Numbered from the stretch's first letter, positions 40,230-49,521 are shown. The stretch is 64,000 bases of DNA from Cladocopium goreaui (GCA_947184155.2 CAMXCT020001506.1:1-64000); one strand, 5' to 3'. Numbers and translations: made by a program. The notes: generated by a model not told the origin, from the sequence alone.

Positions 40230-40495
40230 CACAGGTTTCATTCCACTTTCGCTACATTTCTTTCAGACAACTTTTGGCTCAGTGTTTTGGATGACAAATT
40301 GCGCTGAAGATCGCTTCGAGATCGATCCTGTTCCAGCAATGGCAATGGAGGCTATCGTCTTTGGTTGGCTTTGACCCCCAAGCAGTTTGAAGCGCTTTGG
40401 GTTGCGCAAGGATCCAATCGCAGCTGAAACGTGCACAGTACTTCAATGATTGGACACCTGAGGAACCCAAAGATGAATTTTGTGCCAAACACTAT
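40230..40495 (+). pseudogene. Left half of the coding-like target of DIRS-1
   Basis: Plus-strand reading gives LTPKQFEALWVAQ, then after a frame change QLKRAQYFNDWTPEEPKDEF and CAKHY up to the DIRS-1 boundary. Read past the element, the frame continues at 49349 with VLVEVETTAISYLQKAEAG. The composition is protein-like; the family is not recognised (host gene or older transposon). Confidence 0.4.
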
Positions 40496-40878
40496 GGGAA
40501 TTTCAGCGAGCTGACAGTACTTTCTCTCTAGCCACCCAAACAGGACTATACTAGGTATAGTCCGGTCTGTATACCTAATTCTCTCTTCCTCTACCCTTCC
40601 TTACGCGTCCTCTACACACGCCTGCGCAAACCTGAAAACCAAACAATGAAACCCAAAACAGTTGAAATCCAAACCGTTGAAATCTTTGTTTTTAAGTTTT
40701 AATTTGACAACTGCAATCTTTCAGAAAGAATTGCACATGTTGGGTTGTCATGTCAGAGTATCAAAGATATATCTGAAACTGTTAGATCTGATGACTATTT
40801 GTTTCTGTGTAGCCACTCATGTTTAAGGGTGTGGTGGGAGGGTCGTCGTTCATTTCTTTGCTATGGGACTTTTCCTGT
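40496..40878 (+). repeat. DIRS-1 repeat A1
   Basis: Starts GGGAATTTCAGCG and ends GGGACTTTTCCTGT. Apparently identical to A2 at 48344-48726 (constant offset 7,848). It carries the palindrome-like ACTATACTAGGTATAGT and probably the 5' transcript leader. Confidence 0.92.
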
Positions 40879-41060
40879 GGTAGCAGGGGCATTTTCCTGT
40901 GACCTGGATCACCGGCACCGTTGTGAGAGCCTGACAGCATTTTGGATTAGCCGAAGTTCATTTTGGACTGTTTTTCATGCTGGTGGTTTTCATTTGGAGC
41001 TGGTTGTGTACTTTTGCATTTCAATTCCAGTGTGCATCTTGTTCTGGACTTGATTCAGCA

Positions 41061-43184
41061 ATGAATTTGGACGACGATGAGACTGAGCAGGGATTGCGAC
41101 CGCTCAGAGGTTTTCGAAGACGTTGGCAGGCACCTCAGCCTTCATCTCCTGCTGATTCAGATGTTGTAGGGCTGCATGATCTTGAAGAGGGTCCTTATGA
41201 AGTAAATTCACCTTTGATGGGAGAGAGCGCTTTTGGTTCAGCAGATGTTGGCATGACTTTGGATGATTGGGACTTTCTTGAGTCTTCACCTGTCCACGTT
41301 GAACATGTGTCAAACACTATGAAACGTTTGCTGGAGCCTGAGAGTGATTTTGCAAACCAAGAATGTCGTGTTCGAGTTTTGGACCCAAACAGCAGAGAAC
41401 CGACGTGGAAAGCAGCTGCAACAGCATCTAATTTCAAGAGGATGAAACGTGACCTTGAGAAGTTGCCCTGGGAGGTTGAGGGAACTGCCTTTCGTTTACA
41501 GGACAAATGGCATGGAACTGCGCTGGCCTCGTTTGACTCCTATTTTTCTCCAACATGCATTGGTGCATTTGATGTTTGGGATTCACAGGTTGTTAAGACC
41601 AGGCCTGAAGTGACCCGTGTTGCAGTTGATTTGCCAGTGGTGCCTTTCACCCTCAAGAGGGCCAGACGTGAGCCAGTGGATGAGGATATCAGATGTCAGG
41701 CCCTTATGAAATTTCGTGACATCATTCTCCAGGATCCTTTGAGCACTCAGCTTGGGGCCAGTTTGAGGGGACGTTTGGACCAGGGTACATCTCATGATGA
41801 CATTGACCAGTCATTCAGAGATTGTTTTCGTATGAAAGCATCATCTACTTTGCAGAAGCGCTCAGCATCTCTGGCAAAGCTGTCCAAGTTTTTGAGGGCT
41901 GCAGGACAGTTATACCCACTGCGGCTGTCTGAACCTCAACTATACGCTGCACTTTGCAGTATGCGTGAAGCTGGATCGGGTGCAACTTCTGCACAGCATG
42001 TCATTGAAGCGTTGCATTTTCTTGACAGCACTGCAAAACTGAAGATTGTGGATTTGTCAGATGTTATTTCTGCAAGATGCCGTGGAGTGGCAAGGGATAT
42101 GTATTTGACAAAGAGCCCATTGCAGCAGAAGCAGCCTTTAACTGTTGCACAAGTTTACAAGCTTGAGGGTGCCATGCAATCTTCAGGGACGGTCTTGCGT
42201 TGCATCTTGGGGCAACTCTTGTTTTGCATACATGCCTGTTGTCGGTGGCGAGATGCACAGCGTTTGAAGTCTATTTCGACTGAAACTGGCCAATGTGAAT
42301 CACTTTTGTATGCCGATGCACTGACTTCCAAAACCGCCTTGACTGCAGAGGCGAAAACGAGATTCCTCCCCTATGCCGCGATTGGCACGGGCCTGTCGGC
42401 AGAGGACTGGTCAGCCATGTGGCTTGACGCCAGGCGAGAGGAGGGGTTGACTTTTTCAGAGTTTGTGCTGCCCAGTTTTTCAGAGAAGTATGCTTGCTGG
42501 CTGGATACACCGATGAGCGCTTCTGAAGCGACAGTGTGGCTGCGGGAGTTTCTTGAGGGGTCGGAAAATTTCAGACCTGAGATGCTGGGGTCTCATTCGT
42601 GCAAGACCACGCTCCTCACGTGGGCGGGGAGGAGTGTCAGAGTGGTGTTCACTCCATCAGAACGCCGCCTGCTGGGGCACCATCTTGACCCTAGCATGAA
42701 GAGTGTCTTGTGCTACTCGCGTGAAAGCTATACCAGCCTATACTCCAAGGTGCTTGGCATGTTCCGCCTGATCAGGTCTGGCGACTACAATCCCGACCAA
42801 TCGGCGATTGACAGAGTGGTGCAGATGGCCGAAGAGTCAGGCGAGGTTTATGCAGAGCCCATTCAAGAGACTGAGGGTGCAGACATCCACTCGGATTCAG
42901 AGTCCAGTGTGGCTTCAATGGAGAGCTTGCGCGTCCCGGAAGAGGGAGATGATGAGAGGAACACCCAATGCATTTCACTGTTTCCTGCCTTTCCAGGCGT
43001 ACCTGAGGCATCCATGTTTGTGCATAGGATCTCGGGTCTTGTGCACGTGGCAAACGAGGACGACGTCTTGATTTGTGGCCGACCTACATCGCTCCACTTC
43101 AAACCTTTTTCGAAGGTAGCTGACCGTGAACATTTGGAAAGCTGCCGTCAGTGCCTCAAGTCCTTTCAAAATAGGAAGGCTTGA
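41061..43184 (+). CDS. DIRS-1 tyrosine recombinase (~707 aa)
   Basis: The frame is open from 40977; I prefer the ATG at 41061 because 40977-41060 encodes an unlikely hydrophobic leader. The N-terminal third is acidic, without a recognised domain. The core-binding-like helical part is about residues 220-380. Catalytic motifs: CRWRDAQRL (Arg, about 42246), SHSCKTTLLTW (His 42594, with Lys 42603 where most recombinases have Arg), RLLGHH (42678-42683) and CYSRES (Tyr 42714). The C-terminus has an acidic Ser linker and a His/Cys module (VHRISGLVHVANEDDV ... CRQCLKS) also found in the two downstream recombinases. The enzyme would integrate the circular element DNA. Confidence 0.88.
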   Translation: MNLDDDETEQGLRPLRGFRRRWQAPQPSSPADSDVVGLHDLEEGPYEVNSPLMGESAFGSADVGMTLDDWDFLESSPVHVEHVSNTMKRLLEPESDFANQECRVRVLDPNSREPTWKAAATASNFKRMKRDLEKLPWEVEGTAFRLQDKWHGTALASFDSYFSPTCIGAFDVWDSQVVKTRPEVTRVAVDLPVVPFTLKRARREPVDEDIRCQALMKFRDIILQDPLSTQLGASLRGRLDQGTSHDDIDQSFRDCFRMKASSTLQKRSASLAKLSKFLRAAGQLYPLRLSEPQLYAALCSMREAGSGATSAQHVIEALHFLDSTAKLKIVDLSDVISARCRGVARDMYLTKSPLQQKQPLTVAQVYKLEGAMQSSGTVLRCILGQLLFCIHACCRWRDAQRLKSISTETGQCESLLYADALTSKTALTAEAKTRFLPYAAIGTGLSAEDWSAMWLDARREEGLTFSEFVLPSFSEKYACWLDTPMSASEATVWLREFLEGSENFRPEMLGSHSCKTTLLTWAGRSVRVVFTPSERRLLGHHLDPSMKSVLCYSRESYTSLYSKVLGMFRLIRSGDYNPDQSAIDRVVQMAEESGEVYAEPIQETEGADIHSDSESSVASMESLRVPEEGDDERNTQCISLFPAFPGVPEASMFVHRISGLVHVANEDDVLICGRPTSLHFKPFSKVADREHLESCRQCLKSFQNRKA

Positions 43185-43560
43185 TACCAGTGTGCATGCC
43201 GCGGTGAAAAACAAAATTCACTGATCAGTTGTTGAGTGAGAAGCTGAAAATCACCATGCAATCATGACCGCATGCCAAACCATGTTGTGAGTGCAATCGC
43301 ATCACCAAATCTGATTGGTGGAAAGCTTGTTGTCCAAACTCCAAGAAACTTCGTCTTGCAGTGGGACAAACCTCAAGCTCAGCTAACTGCACTTGAACGT
43401 TGACACTTGACATTTGAGCAGGTTATGCATGGGCGATCAATTCAAAATCAGCTGATACTCACCCAAAAAGTGTTTAAACATTGTCTCGGGTTTTTGTTTT
43501 TGCATGATTTTTGCACTAAACTCGGATGTGACGGAACTTTCAATAACCACGTGTTTGGTC

Positions 43561-44817
43561 ATGATGAATGGTTTACGCTGGTTCCCGATAATCGCGGCGT
43601 TGATGGCTGCGTCAACTCTGGAATCGGAGGCTGCCTTCAAGGAAAGGGCATTGCAAATCGGAATAGAGGAAAGACACGTTGAAAAGTTTGTGGAGAAGAG
43701 ATTTGCAGCGTTTGGCCGCTATGCTTTTGCAGTGGTTTACTCTCCACACCATACAGATGAGGCACCATTGCGCCGATTCCTGACGGATTTGTTGGAAGAA
43801 GAGCCCAGCTTGGATCAACTGTCATGCATGCGGAGGTTGTTCTTTGAGGCGCACACGATGGCGCTGACAGATGCGCGCCAAAGGGTAGAGGCATCGCCAG
43901 ACCCTGGTATGGCGACCAGGAAATTGGCCACAGCCGAACGTGTGGCACGGCAGAAAGAACAGGAGTCGAGGCTTGGAGGATTAGTCTTCACGCCGGAGAC
44001 TACTCCTTCAAACCATCTGGTGGACCTCTTTGTTGAGATGTGTGAGACAGGCGTCCTCTCATACATAAAACCAGAGCAATGTTGCAGCAGGGCCCAAGAA
44101 GTCAGTGCAGTACGCAGGGACCCAACAGTGTCCACAGATGCCCTGGGAATGCTGAAGCTGGGGGCCAAAACGATGGACCCGACATGTGAGGCCAACACTG
44201 AGTTGAAGCTGCGAGCTTGTTGGCAACGCAGAAACCTGGCTATGGATCTGGCTGGATTGGCCAGCTTCGATGTAGTTGAAGGATGGGTCCAATTCCTCTT
44301 CTTGCAGTTGTTGCGGGAGCAATCCCGGGGCTTTGCAAAGATTTCATTGCAGCAGATTTTGGACTGCGATAAACAGTTGTTTACCCTGGCCTCGCATCGA
44401 ACCATGGGGAACTTACAGAAAGGAGCTGATGAGGCAAAACCTTTGGACACCACCATCAACAGCTTGAAGGAGTCCAGCGAGATTTTGCAGTATCTCATGC
44501 CATTACCGGCAACGAGAACCCATGAGGCTCCAGCCCCTTCAGGTAGCCGCCCTGAAAAGTTCCAGAAGACCGACAAGGGTGGCAACAAAGGTGGCAACAA
44601 GGGGTCTGGAAAGACAGGGAGCAACCCGAAGGTACAACTTCCTGAAGGTTGTACCACCCATGATGATGAGCACAAACCTTTGTGCTTTGCATTCCAGAAC
44701 AACAAATGCAAGTTCAAGGGACCGCCTGGGAAGCGTTGTGCCCGTGGGTTCCATAAGTGTTACAAGAAAGGGTGCTACAGGCCCAAGCCTTACTACCTGT
44801 GCACCCATACAGACTGA
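43561..44817 (+). CDS. gag: DIRS-1 Gag-like protein with C-terminal Cys/His fingers
   Basis: The frame is open from 43504; candidate starts are 43504, 43561, 43564 and 43603. The protein is mostly helical (about 300 residues). A Lys/Gly-rich linker (GGNKGGNKGSGKTGSN) follows, then CCCH-type fingers CFAFQNNKCKFKGPPGKRC (about 44690-44745) and HKCYKKGCYRP. Related sequence is at 59726-60742, and the finger alone is at 55680-55950. It likely packages RNA. The stop is UGA at 44815-44817; the same frame then stays open through Pol to 47862, so a Gag-Pol fusion needs only one stop to be read through. Confidence 0.75.
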   Translation: MMNGLRWFPIIAALMAASTLESEAAFKERALQIGIEERHVEKFVEKRFAAFGRYAFAVVYSPHHTDEAPLRRFLTDLLEEEPSLDQLSCMRRLFFEAHTMALTDARQRVEASPDPGMATRKLATAERVARQKEQESRLGGLVFTPETTPSNHLVDLFVEMCETGVLSYIKPEQCCSRAQEVSAVRRDPTVSTDALGMLKLGAKTMDPTCEANTELKLRACWQRRNLAMDLAGLASFDVVEGWVQFLFLQLLREQSRGFAKISLQQILDCDKQLFTLASHRTMGNLQKGADEAKPLDTTINSLKESSEILQYLMPLPATRTHEAPAPSGSRPEKFQKTDKGGNKGGNKGSGKTGSNPKVQLPEGCTTHDDEHKPLCFAFQNNKCKFKGPPGKRCARGFHKCYKKGCYRPKPYYLCTHTD

Positions 44818-47800
44818 CTCACGGAGGAGACAACAGCAGTTTCACAAGCGACAGTTTCACGAGATTCACCTCCCCTATTTGTGGAAATCTTTGCAGGACG
44901 GGGAGCCTTTTCTAAGGCAGCCATACAAGCTGGGCTGCGAGTTGTGAGTGTTGACCATGAAGTGGTACAACCGTTTGCACCCATTGTGACGTTGGATCTG
45001 ACCACTAAAAGTGGGGTTCAGATCATGTGGGCCATTTTGGACTCACCTGGGCTGGCAGCAGTGCATCTAGGCTTGCCCTGCGGGACAAGTAGCAGGGCTA
45101 GGGAGTTACCCTTGCCGAGGGCGTTGAGACTAGCTGGAGTGCCTGAACCTCCACCACTTCGATCGGCAGAGTACCCATTAGGGTTACCAAACCTTAGTGC
45201 CAAGCACCAAGCCCGAGTTGACAGTGCGAATGCCTTGTACAAGCTTGCAGTTGACATAATACTTTGGTGTTATCGGAAAGGTATTGTGATCAGCATAGAG
45301 AACCCAGCTAACAGTTGGTTGTGGGCAGTGCTGGTCAAGGTGGCGCGGGAACACTCAGAAGAGGCAGCACACGCCTTGAATCTTTTGCAGATGATACAGT
45401 TTCATGCATGCTGCCATGGATCAGCCAGGAGAAAGCATACAGGCTGGCTTTCGACAGCGGGTGTCTACGCCGCATTGGAGGCGACATGTCGTAACGATCA
45501 CAGCCATGAACCTTGGGGAGTGCGATGGCAGGCTGGCTCTTGGGTTTTCGATACATCTACAGAAGCCCATTACCCTGCCTTGCTTGCGCAAAGAGCCACA
45601 GAGTGTTTGCTGCGTTTTTGCCATGCTCAAGGGCTGTCGGTGACAAAGCAGTTGAGGTTGCATGACCAGTCGGTCGCAGTGCAGGGTAAGCAATCGAAAA
45701 AGCACCGCCCAATTGTGCCGGAATACCATCGCATTGTCTCTGCAAAAGCTGGTATACCCCAACCTGAGGGGTCAAAGATTCTTCCTCCTCACTTTGCGGG
45801 GGAAGTAGGGCACGAGGAGGAGATTGGGGCTGGCATGGAGAAAGCGAGCAGTGCTGATACAGTCAAGTTTGGTATTTATCATACCCCCAAGCAGTTCCTT
45901 TCCATGGCCAAGAAGGCGAACCACCCTATGGATTCAGTTGACCATTTGGAGGAGGTGACAAAATATGCACTTGATTTCAATTTTCGTTATCCAGAGCATG
46001 TTGTCAAGTTGGAGCGGAGGAAAAACCTGCTTCAGGCAAAACTGTTGAGTGTGAAGCTTGCGGACGAAGAAAGCAGGTTGCATGCGTCTTTGCCGCCTCC
46101 ACTGCAGAAGGTCCTCGAGGGGAAGAAGTTGCTTGTTTGGCAGGCCTTGCTGGAGAAATTTGGGTATGACGACATGGGAGTCGTACCCTTCATGATGGAA
46201 GGGGTGAAACTGGTAGGCCGACATGATGCCCCAGAGTGCTATCCACAGATGTTGAGGCCAGCCACTCTGGTGGCTGAGGATCTTAGTTCCTCCTCTGTCT
46301 GGCGCCGCAAGGCGATTGTTGGCAGGGTAGGCACTTCTGACCCTGCGCATGTGGCTCATTTGGAGGAGACGGCCTTGGAGGAATTGCAACTGGGTTTTCT
46401 TGAAGGGCCGTTTGAGAGTGAGGCCATGGTGACGGCCTACCTGGGGAGAAGCGACTGGTGTGTGGTCCGAAGATTTGTGCTTGTTCAAGGTGCAGAGATG
46501 AAACTGCGCCCCATCGACGATTGCTTGGAGGCTCAAATCAACCATGCATTCACAGTGTCTTCTTATTTGAAGTTACAAGACATTGACTACATTGCTGGCT
46601 TGGCTCTCCGAATAGCTGAGTGCTTGGCTGGGTCGACAGAGGGCCCAGGAGTTGAGCCTTGGGTTGGAAAATGCTTGGATCTTAGCAAGGCATACAAGCA
46701 GCTTGCGGTCCACCCCAGTGACAGACACCTGGCAGTCATTTTCTATCACGACAGTGACGGCCGCCCCAAGTTCTATGTGGCCAACTCCCTTATGTTTGGA
46801 TCAACGGCGGCAGTATACAGTTTCAACAGGGTCTCAAGGAGTTTGTGGTTCCTTTTCAACAAGATGTTGGTCATACCCAGCGGGGTCTTTTTCGATGACT
46901 TCCCCATGTTTTCTCCCAGTGGCCTGGCGAGTGACGCCGACTTTGCCGCCAGCGAGCTGCTGGATCTGTTGGGCTGGAAGCATGCCAAGACTGGCACTAA
47001 GGCTTTTCCGTTTCAACCAAAGTTTCAAGTGCTGGGCTGCGTGTTGGACCTGGGCAAGGTGGACCAGGGTTATTTCTGGCTGGAAAATAAACCAGGACGG
47101 ATCGACAGGTTGGTTGCGCTTCTTCAACAGATTCGTGCAGACGGCCAGATGACCAGACATCAGGGCCAGGTGATCCATGGGCTGATGCGCTATGCCTGTG
47201 GGTTCTTCAGTGGAAAGTTTTTGCAGCAGGTCAGCTCAGAAGTGTTGGCCATTAGCGGAGTTGGGGGTCGCAAAGGCCCGGCTGAAGTTGCGTCGTTTTG
47301 CGACTACGCAGTGGCCATGTTACAGGCGGCAAAACCGAGGTGTATCAATGTCAGCTTTGAGAAGACCCCTGTTTTAATTTTCTCAGATGGCTGCTGGGAA
47401 AAGAACTTTGCAGGCATTGGTGCAGTGGTGCTTGATGCCGCCACAGGGCAAGGCTTTGTTTGCCAGGGATGTGTCCCGGATGTGCTGCTGGACAAGTGGA
47501 AAGTGTTGGTGGGGGATCACCTGATATGCCAGATAGAGCTTTACGTGATGGTGTTGATCAGGTGGCAGTTCAGATCCCTCCTACACAACAGACGTTCCAT
47601 CTGGTGGGTTGACAATGACGCAGCGCGTTACTGTACAATCAAGGGCCAAAGTGCGAGCCCCTCCATGAGGGATTTGGTGCGAGAGTTCTACGCTGTCGAC
47701 GCTGACAGCCCGTCCTACAGCTGGATTGAGAGGGTGCCGAGCCTATCCAATATTTCTGATGGGCCATCTCGTCACAATAGTGCTGAAGCCTTGAAAATCC

Positions 47801-47862
47801 TTGGAATCGATGCGCTAACTGAGTTTCAGCACCCTGAGGAGCTTGTCAGACGTTTGAAATAG
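44818..47862 (+). CDS. pol: DIRS-1 Pol: MTase-like domain, reverse transcriptase, RNase H
   Basis: In frame with Gag after the UGA; no ATG near the start. N-terminal ~220 residues: VEIFAGRGAFSKAAIQAG (SAM motif I-like), HLGLPCGTSSRAR (Pro-Cys motif IV-like, about 45065-45105) and VISIENPANSWLW (Glu-Asn-Pro, about 45285-45325), the landmark order of cytosine methyltransferases. RT: RPIDDCLEAQINHAF, motif A CLDLSKAYKQLAVHP (about 46670), NSLMFGSTAAVYSFNR and motif C GVFFDDFPMFS (about 46885), all DIRS-like. RNase H: LIFSDGCWEKNFAGIGAVV, QIELYVMVLI, WWVDNDAARYC and ERVPSLSNISDGPSRHN (about 47370-47775). No disruptions. Known DIRS elements carry an adenine-type methylase after RNase H; an N-terminal Pro-Cys type is unusual. 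Confidence 0.85.
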   Translation, partial: LTEETTAVSQATVSRDSPPLFVEIFAGRGAFSKAAIQAGLRVVSVDHEVVQPFAPIVTLDLTTKSGVQIMWAILDSPGLAAVHLGLPCGTSSRARELPLPRALRLAGVPEPPPLRSAEYPLGLPNLSAKHQARVDSANALYKLAVDIILWCYRKGIVISIENPANSWLWAVLVKVAREHSEEAAHALNLLQMIQFHACCHGSARRKHTGWLSTAGVYAALEATCRNDHSHEPWGVRWQAGSWVFDTSTEAHYPALLAQRATECLLRFCHAQGLSVTKQLRLHDQSVAVQGKQSKKHRPIVPEYHRIVSAKAGIPQPEGSKILPPHFAGEVGHEEEIGAGMEKASSADTVKFGIYHTPKQFLSMAKKANHPMDSVDHLEEVTKYALDFNFRYPEHVVKLERRKNLLQAKLLSVKLADEESRLHASLPPPLQKVLEGKKLLVWQALLEKFGYDDMGVVPFMMEGVKLVGRHDAPECYPQMLRPATLVAEDLSSSSVWRRKAIVGRVGTSDPAHVAHLEETALEELQLGFLEGPFESEAMVTAYLGRSDWCVVRRFVLVQGAEMKLRPIDDCLEAQINHAFTVSSYLKLQDIDYIAGLALRIAECLAGSTEGPGVEPWVGKCLDLSKAYKQLAVHPSDRHLAVIFYHDSDGRPKFYVANSLMFGSTAAVYSFNRVSRSLWFLFNKMLVIPSGVFFDDFPMFSPSGLASDADFAASELLDLLGWKHAKTGTKAFPFQPKFQVLGCVLDLGKVDQGYFWLENKPGRIDRLVALLQQIRADGQMTRHQGQVIHGLMRYACGFFSGKFLQQVSSEVLAISGVGGRKGPAEVASFCDYAVAMLQAAKPRCINVSFEKTPVLIFSDGCWEKNFAGIGAVVLDAATGQGFVCQGCVPDVLLDKWKVLVGDHLICQIELYVMVLIRWQFRSLLHNRRSIWWVDNDAARYCTIKGQSASPSMRDLVREFYAVDADSPSYSWIERVPSLSNISDGPSRHNSAEALKILGIDALTEFQHPEELVRRLK

Positions 47863-47879
47863 CTGGCCTGAGTTGAAAA

Positions 47880-48343
47880 GGGGGTATCTTGCAGTCCAGC
47901 TGGAAAACAATCCATACAGCTATCTCAAGATAGCATCAAGTTGCCAGAATGGACTTGAACCTACCCAAGCAGCTAGCACCCTTGTGCGAACGTGGCTACT
48001 TGAAACTTAACCCCGGATCATTCAACGCAAAGGCGTGAAAAAGCGAAGCGACCGAGTGCATCAAATCCACCGTTTTCCACATGTTCAGTTTTTGTGATTT
48101 TTGCAGTGATGTTTTTGATGTTGTTGAAGCCACCTGCAGTGTTCAGACATGTCAGACTCAGTTTTTGGATGTTCACTGTGGTTTTGGGTTCTTGTTTTTG
48201 GTTTGCGTATATGTGAGGGTATGTTTCGTGTTTATATTTTTATATACCCCACGTATGATACGTATGCGCTTGCGTAGGATCAGGACGCGATAAGGGTTGA
48301 GAGGGTTTATTGGGATACAGACTTTGGTTGTGGTATAGGAGAA
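47880..48343 (+). repeat. DIRS-1 repeat B1
   Basis: Starts GGGGGTATCTTGCAGTCC, 18 bp after the Pol stop, behind a purine-rich GTTGAAAAG. Ends GGTATAGGAGAAG, directly joined to A2. The matching part of B2 is 48766-49348. Confidence 0.9.
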
Positions 48344-48726
48344 GGGAATTTCAGCGAGCTGACAGTACTTTCTCTCTAGCCACCCAAACAGGACTATACT
48401 AGGTATAGTCCGGTCTGTATACCTAATTCTCTCTTCCTCTACCCTTCCTTACGCGTCCTCTACACACGCCTGCGCAAACCTGAAAACCAAACAATGAAAC
48501 CCAAAACAGTTGAAATCCAAACCGTTGAAATCTTTGTTTTTAAGTTTTAATTTGACAACTGCAATCTTTCAGAAAGAATTGCACATGTTGGGTTGTCATG
48601 TCAGAGTATCAAAGATATATCTGAAACTGTTAGATCTGATGACTATTTGTTTCTGTGTAGCCACTCATGTTTAAGGGTGTGGTGGGAGGGTCGTCGTTCA
48701 TTTCTTTGCTATGGGACTTTTCCTGT
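48344..48726 (+). repeat. DIRS-1 repeat A2
   Basis: Second copy of A1, seemingly without a difference in 383 bp. Followed by a 39-bp spacer (48727-48765) of unrelated sequence (CCCACCCTATCAATTCCC). Confidence 0.92.
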
Positions 48727-48765
48727 CCCACCCTATCAATTCCCACCCGAAAATCCCATATCAAG

Positions 48766-49348
48766 GGGGGTATCTTGCAGTCCAGCTGGAAAACAATCCA
48801 TACAGCTATCTCAAGATAGCATCAAGTTGCCAGAATGGACTTGAACCTACCCAAGCAGCTAGCACCCTTGTGCGAACGTGGCTACTTGAAACTTGCAGTC
48901 CAGCTGGAAAACAATCCATACAGCTATCTCAAGATAGCATCAAGTTGCCAGAATGGACTTGAACCTACCCAAGCAGCTAGCACCCTTGTGCGAACGTGGC
49001 TACTTGAAACTTAACCCCGGATCATTCAACGCAAAGGCGTGAAAAAGCGAAGCGACCGAGTGCATCAAATCCACCGTTTTCCACATGTTCAGTTTTTGTG
49101 ATTTTTGCAGTGATGTTTTTGATGTTGTTGAAGCCACCTGCAGTGTTCAGACATGTCAGACTCAGTTTTTGGATGTTCACTGTGGTTTTGGGTTCTTGTT
49201 TTTGGTTTGCGTATATGTGAGGGTATGTTTCGTGTTTATATTTTTATATACCCCACGTATGATACGTATGCGCTTGCGTAGGATCAGGACGCGATAAGGG
49301 TTGAGAGGGTTTATTGGGATACAGACTTTGGTTGTGGTATAGGAGAAG
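48766..49348 (+). repeat. DIRS-1 repeat B2 with internal 118-bp duplication
   Basis: Same as B1 except that 48774-48891 is repeated in tandem at 48892-49009; B1 has this unit once (47888-48005). The rest matches B1 to the end GGTATAGGAGAAG. Confidence 0.9.
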
Positions 49349-49521
49349 TGTTGGTTGAGGTCGAAACGACTGCCATCAGCTATCTCCAGAAGGCCGAGGC
49401 AGGCATCCTTTTGAAATCCAAACGCAACGAATATCATGGACAAGGGACCATGAAGGCTCTGGAATTCGAGAACGGCAACCTCCGAAACAAGTTCGGATCA
49501 GAAGCGATGAAAATTGTTTAA
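49349..49521 (+). pseudogene. Right half of the coding-like target of DIRS-1
   Basis: Reads VLVEVETTAISYLQKAEAG, NEYHGQGTMKALEFENGN and FGSEAMKIV to a TAA at 49519-49521. It is in phase with the left half (…CAKHY at 40495) if DIRS-1 is removed. The family is unknown. Confidence 0.45.

Larger units (their letters stand above)
40496..49348 (+). mobile_element. DIRS-1: DIRS/Ngaro-like tyrosine-recombinase retrotransposon with split direct repeats
   Basis: Repeat layout is A1 (40496-40878), ORFs, B1 (47880-48343), A2 (48344-48726), a short spacer, B2 (48766-49348). A1 and A2 look identical over 383 bp. B1 directly abuts A2. This A1-B1-A2-B2 arrangement is the split direct repeat of Ngaro/PAT-type DIRS elements, which use a circular DNA and a tyrosine recombinase instead of an integrase. 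No target duplication is seen, as expected. Gene order is recombinase, Gag, RT/RNase H; known Ngaro elements usually have the recombinase last. Only a single UGA interrupts Gag-Pol, so the copy may be active. Confidence 0.9.

Noticed and set aside
44881-44883. Translation start of DIRS-1 Pol at 44881
   Set aside because: The codon is GTG in a eukaryotic context and the frame is open upstream to the Gag UGA, so Pol is more likely made as a Gag-Pol extension.
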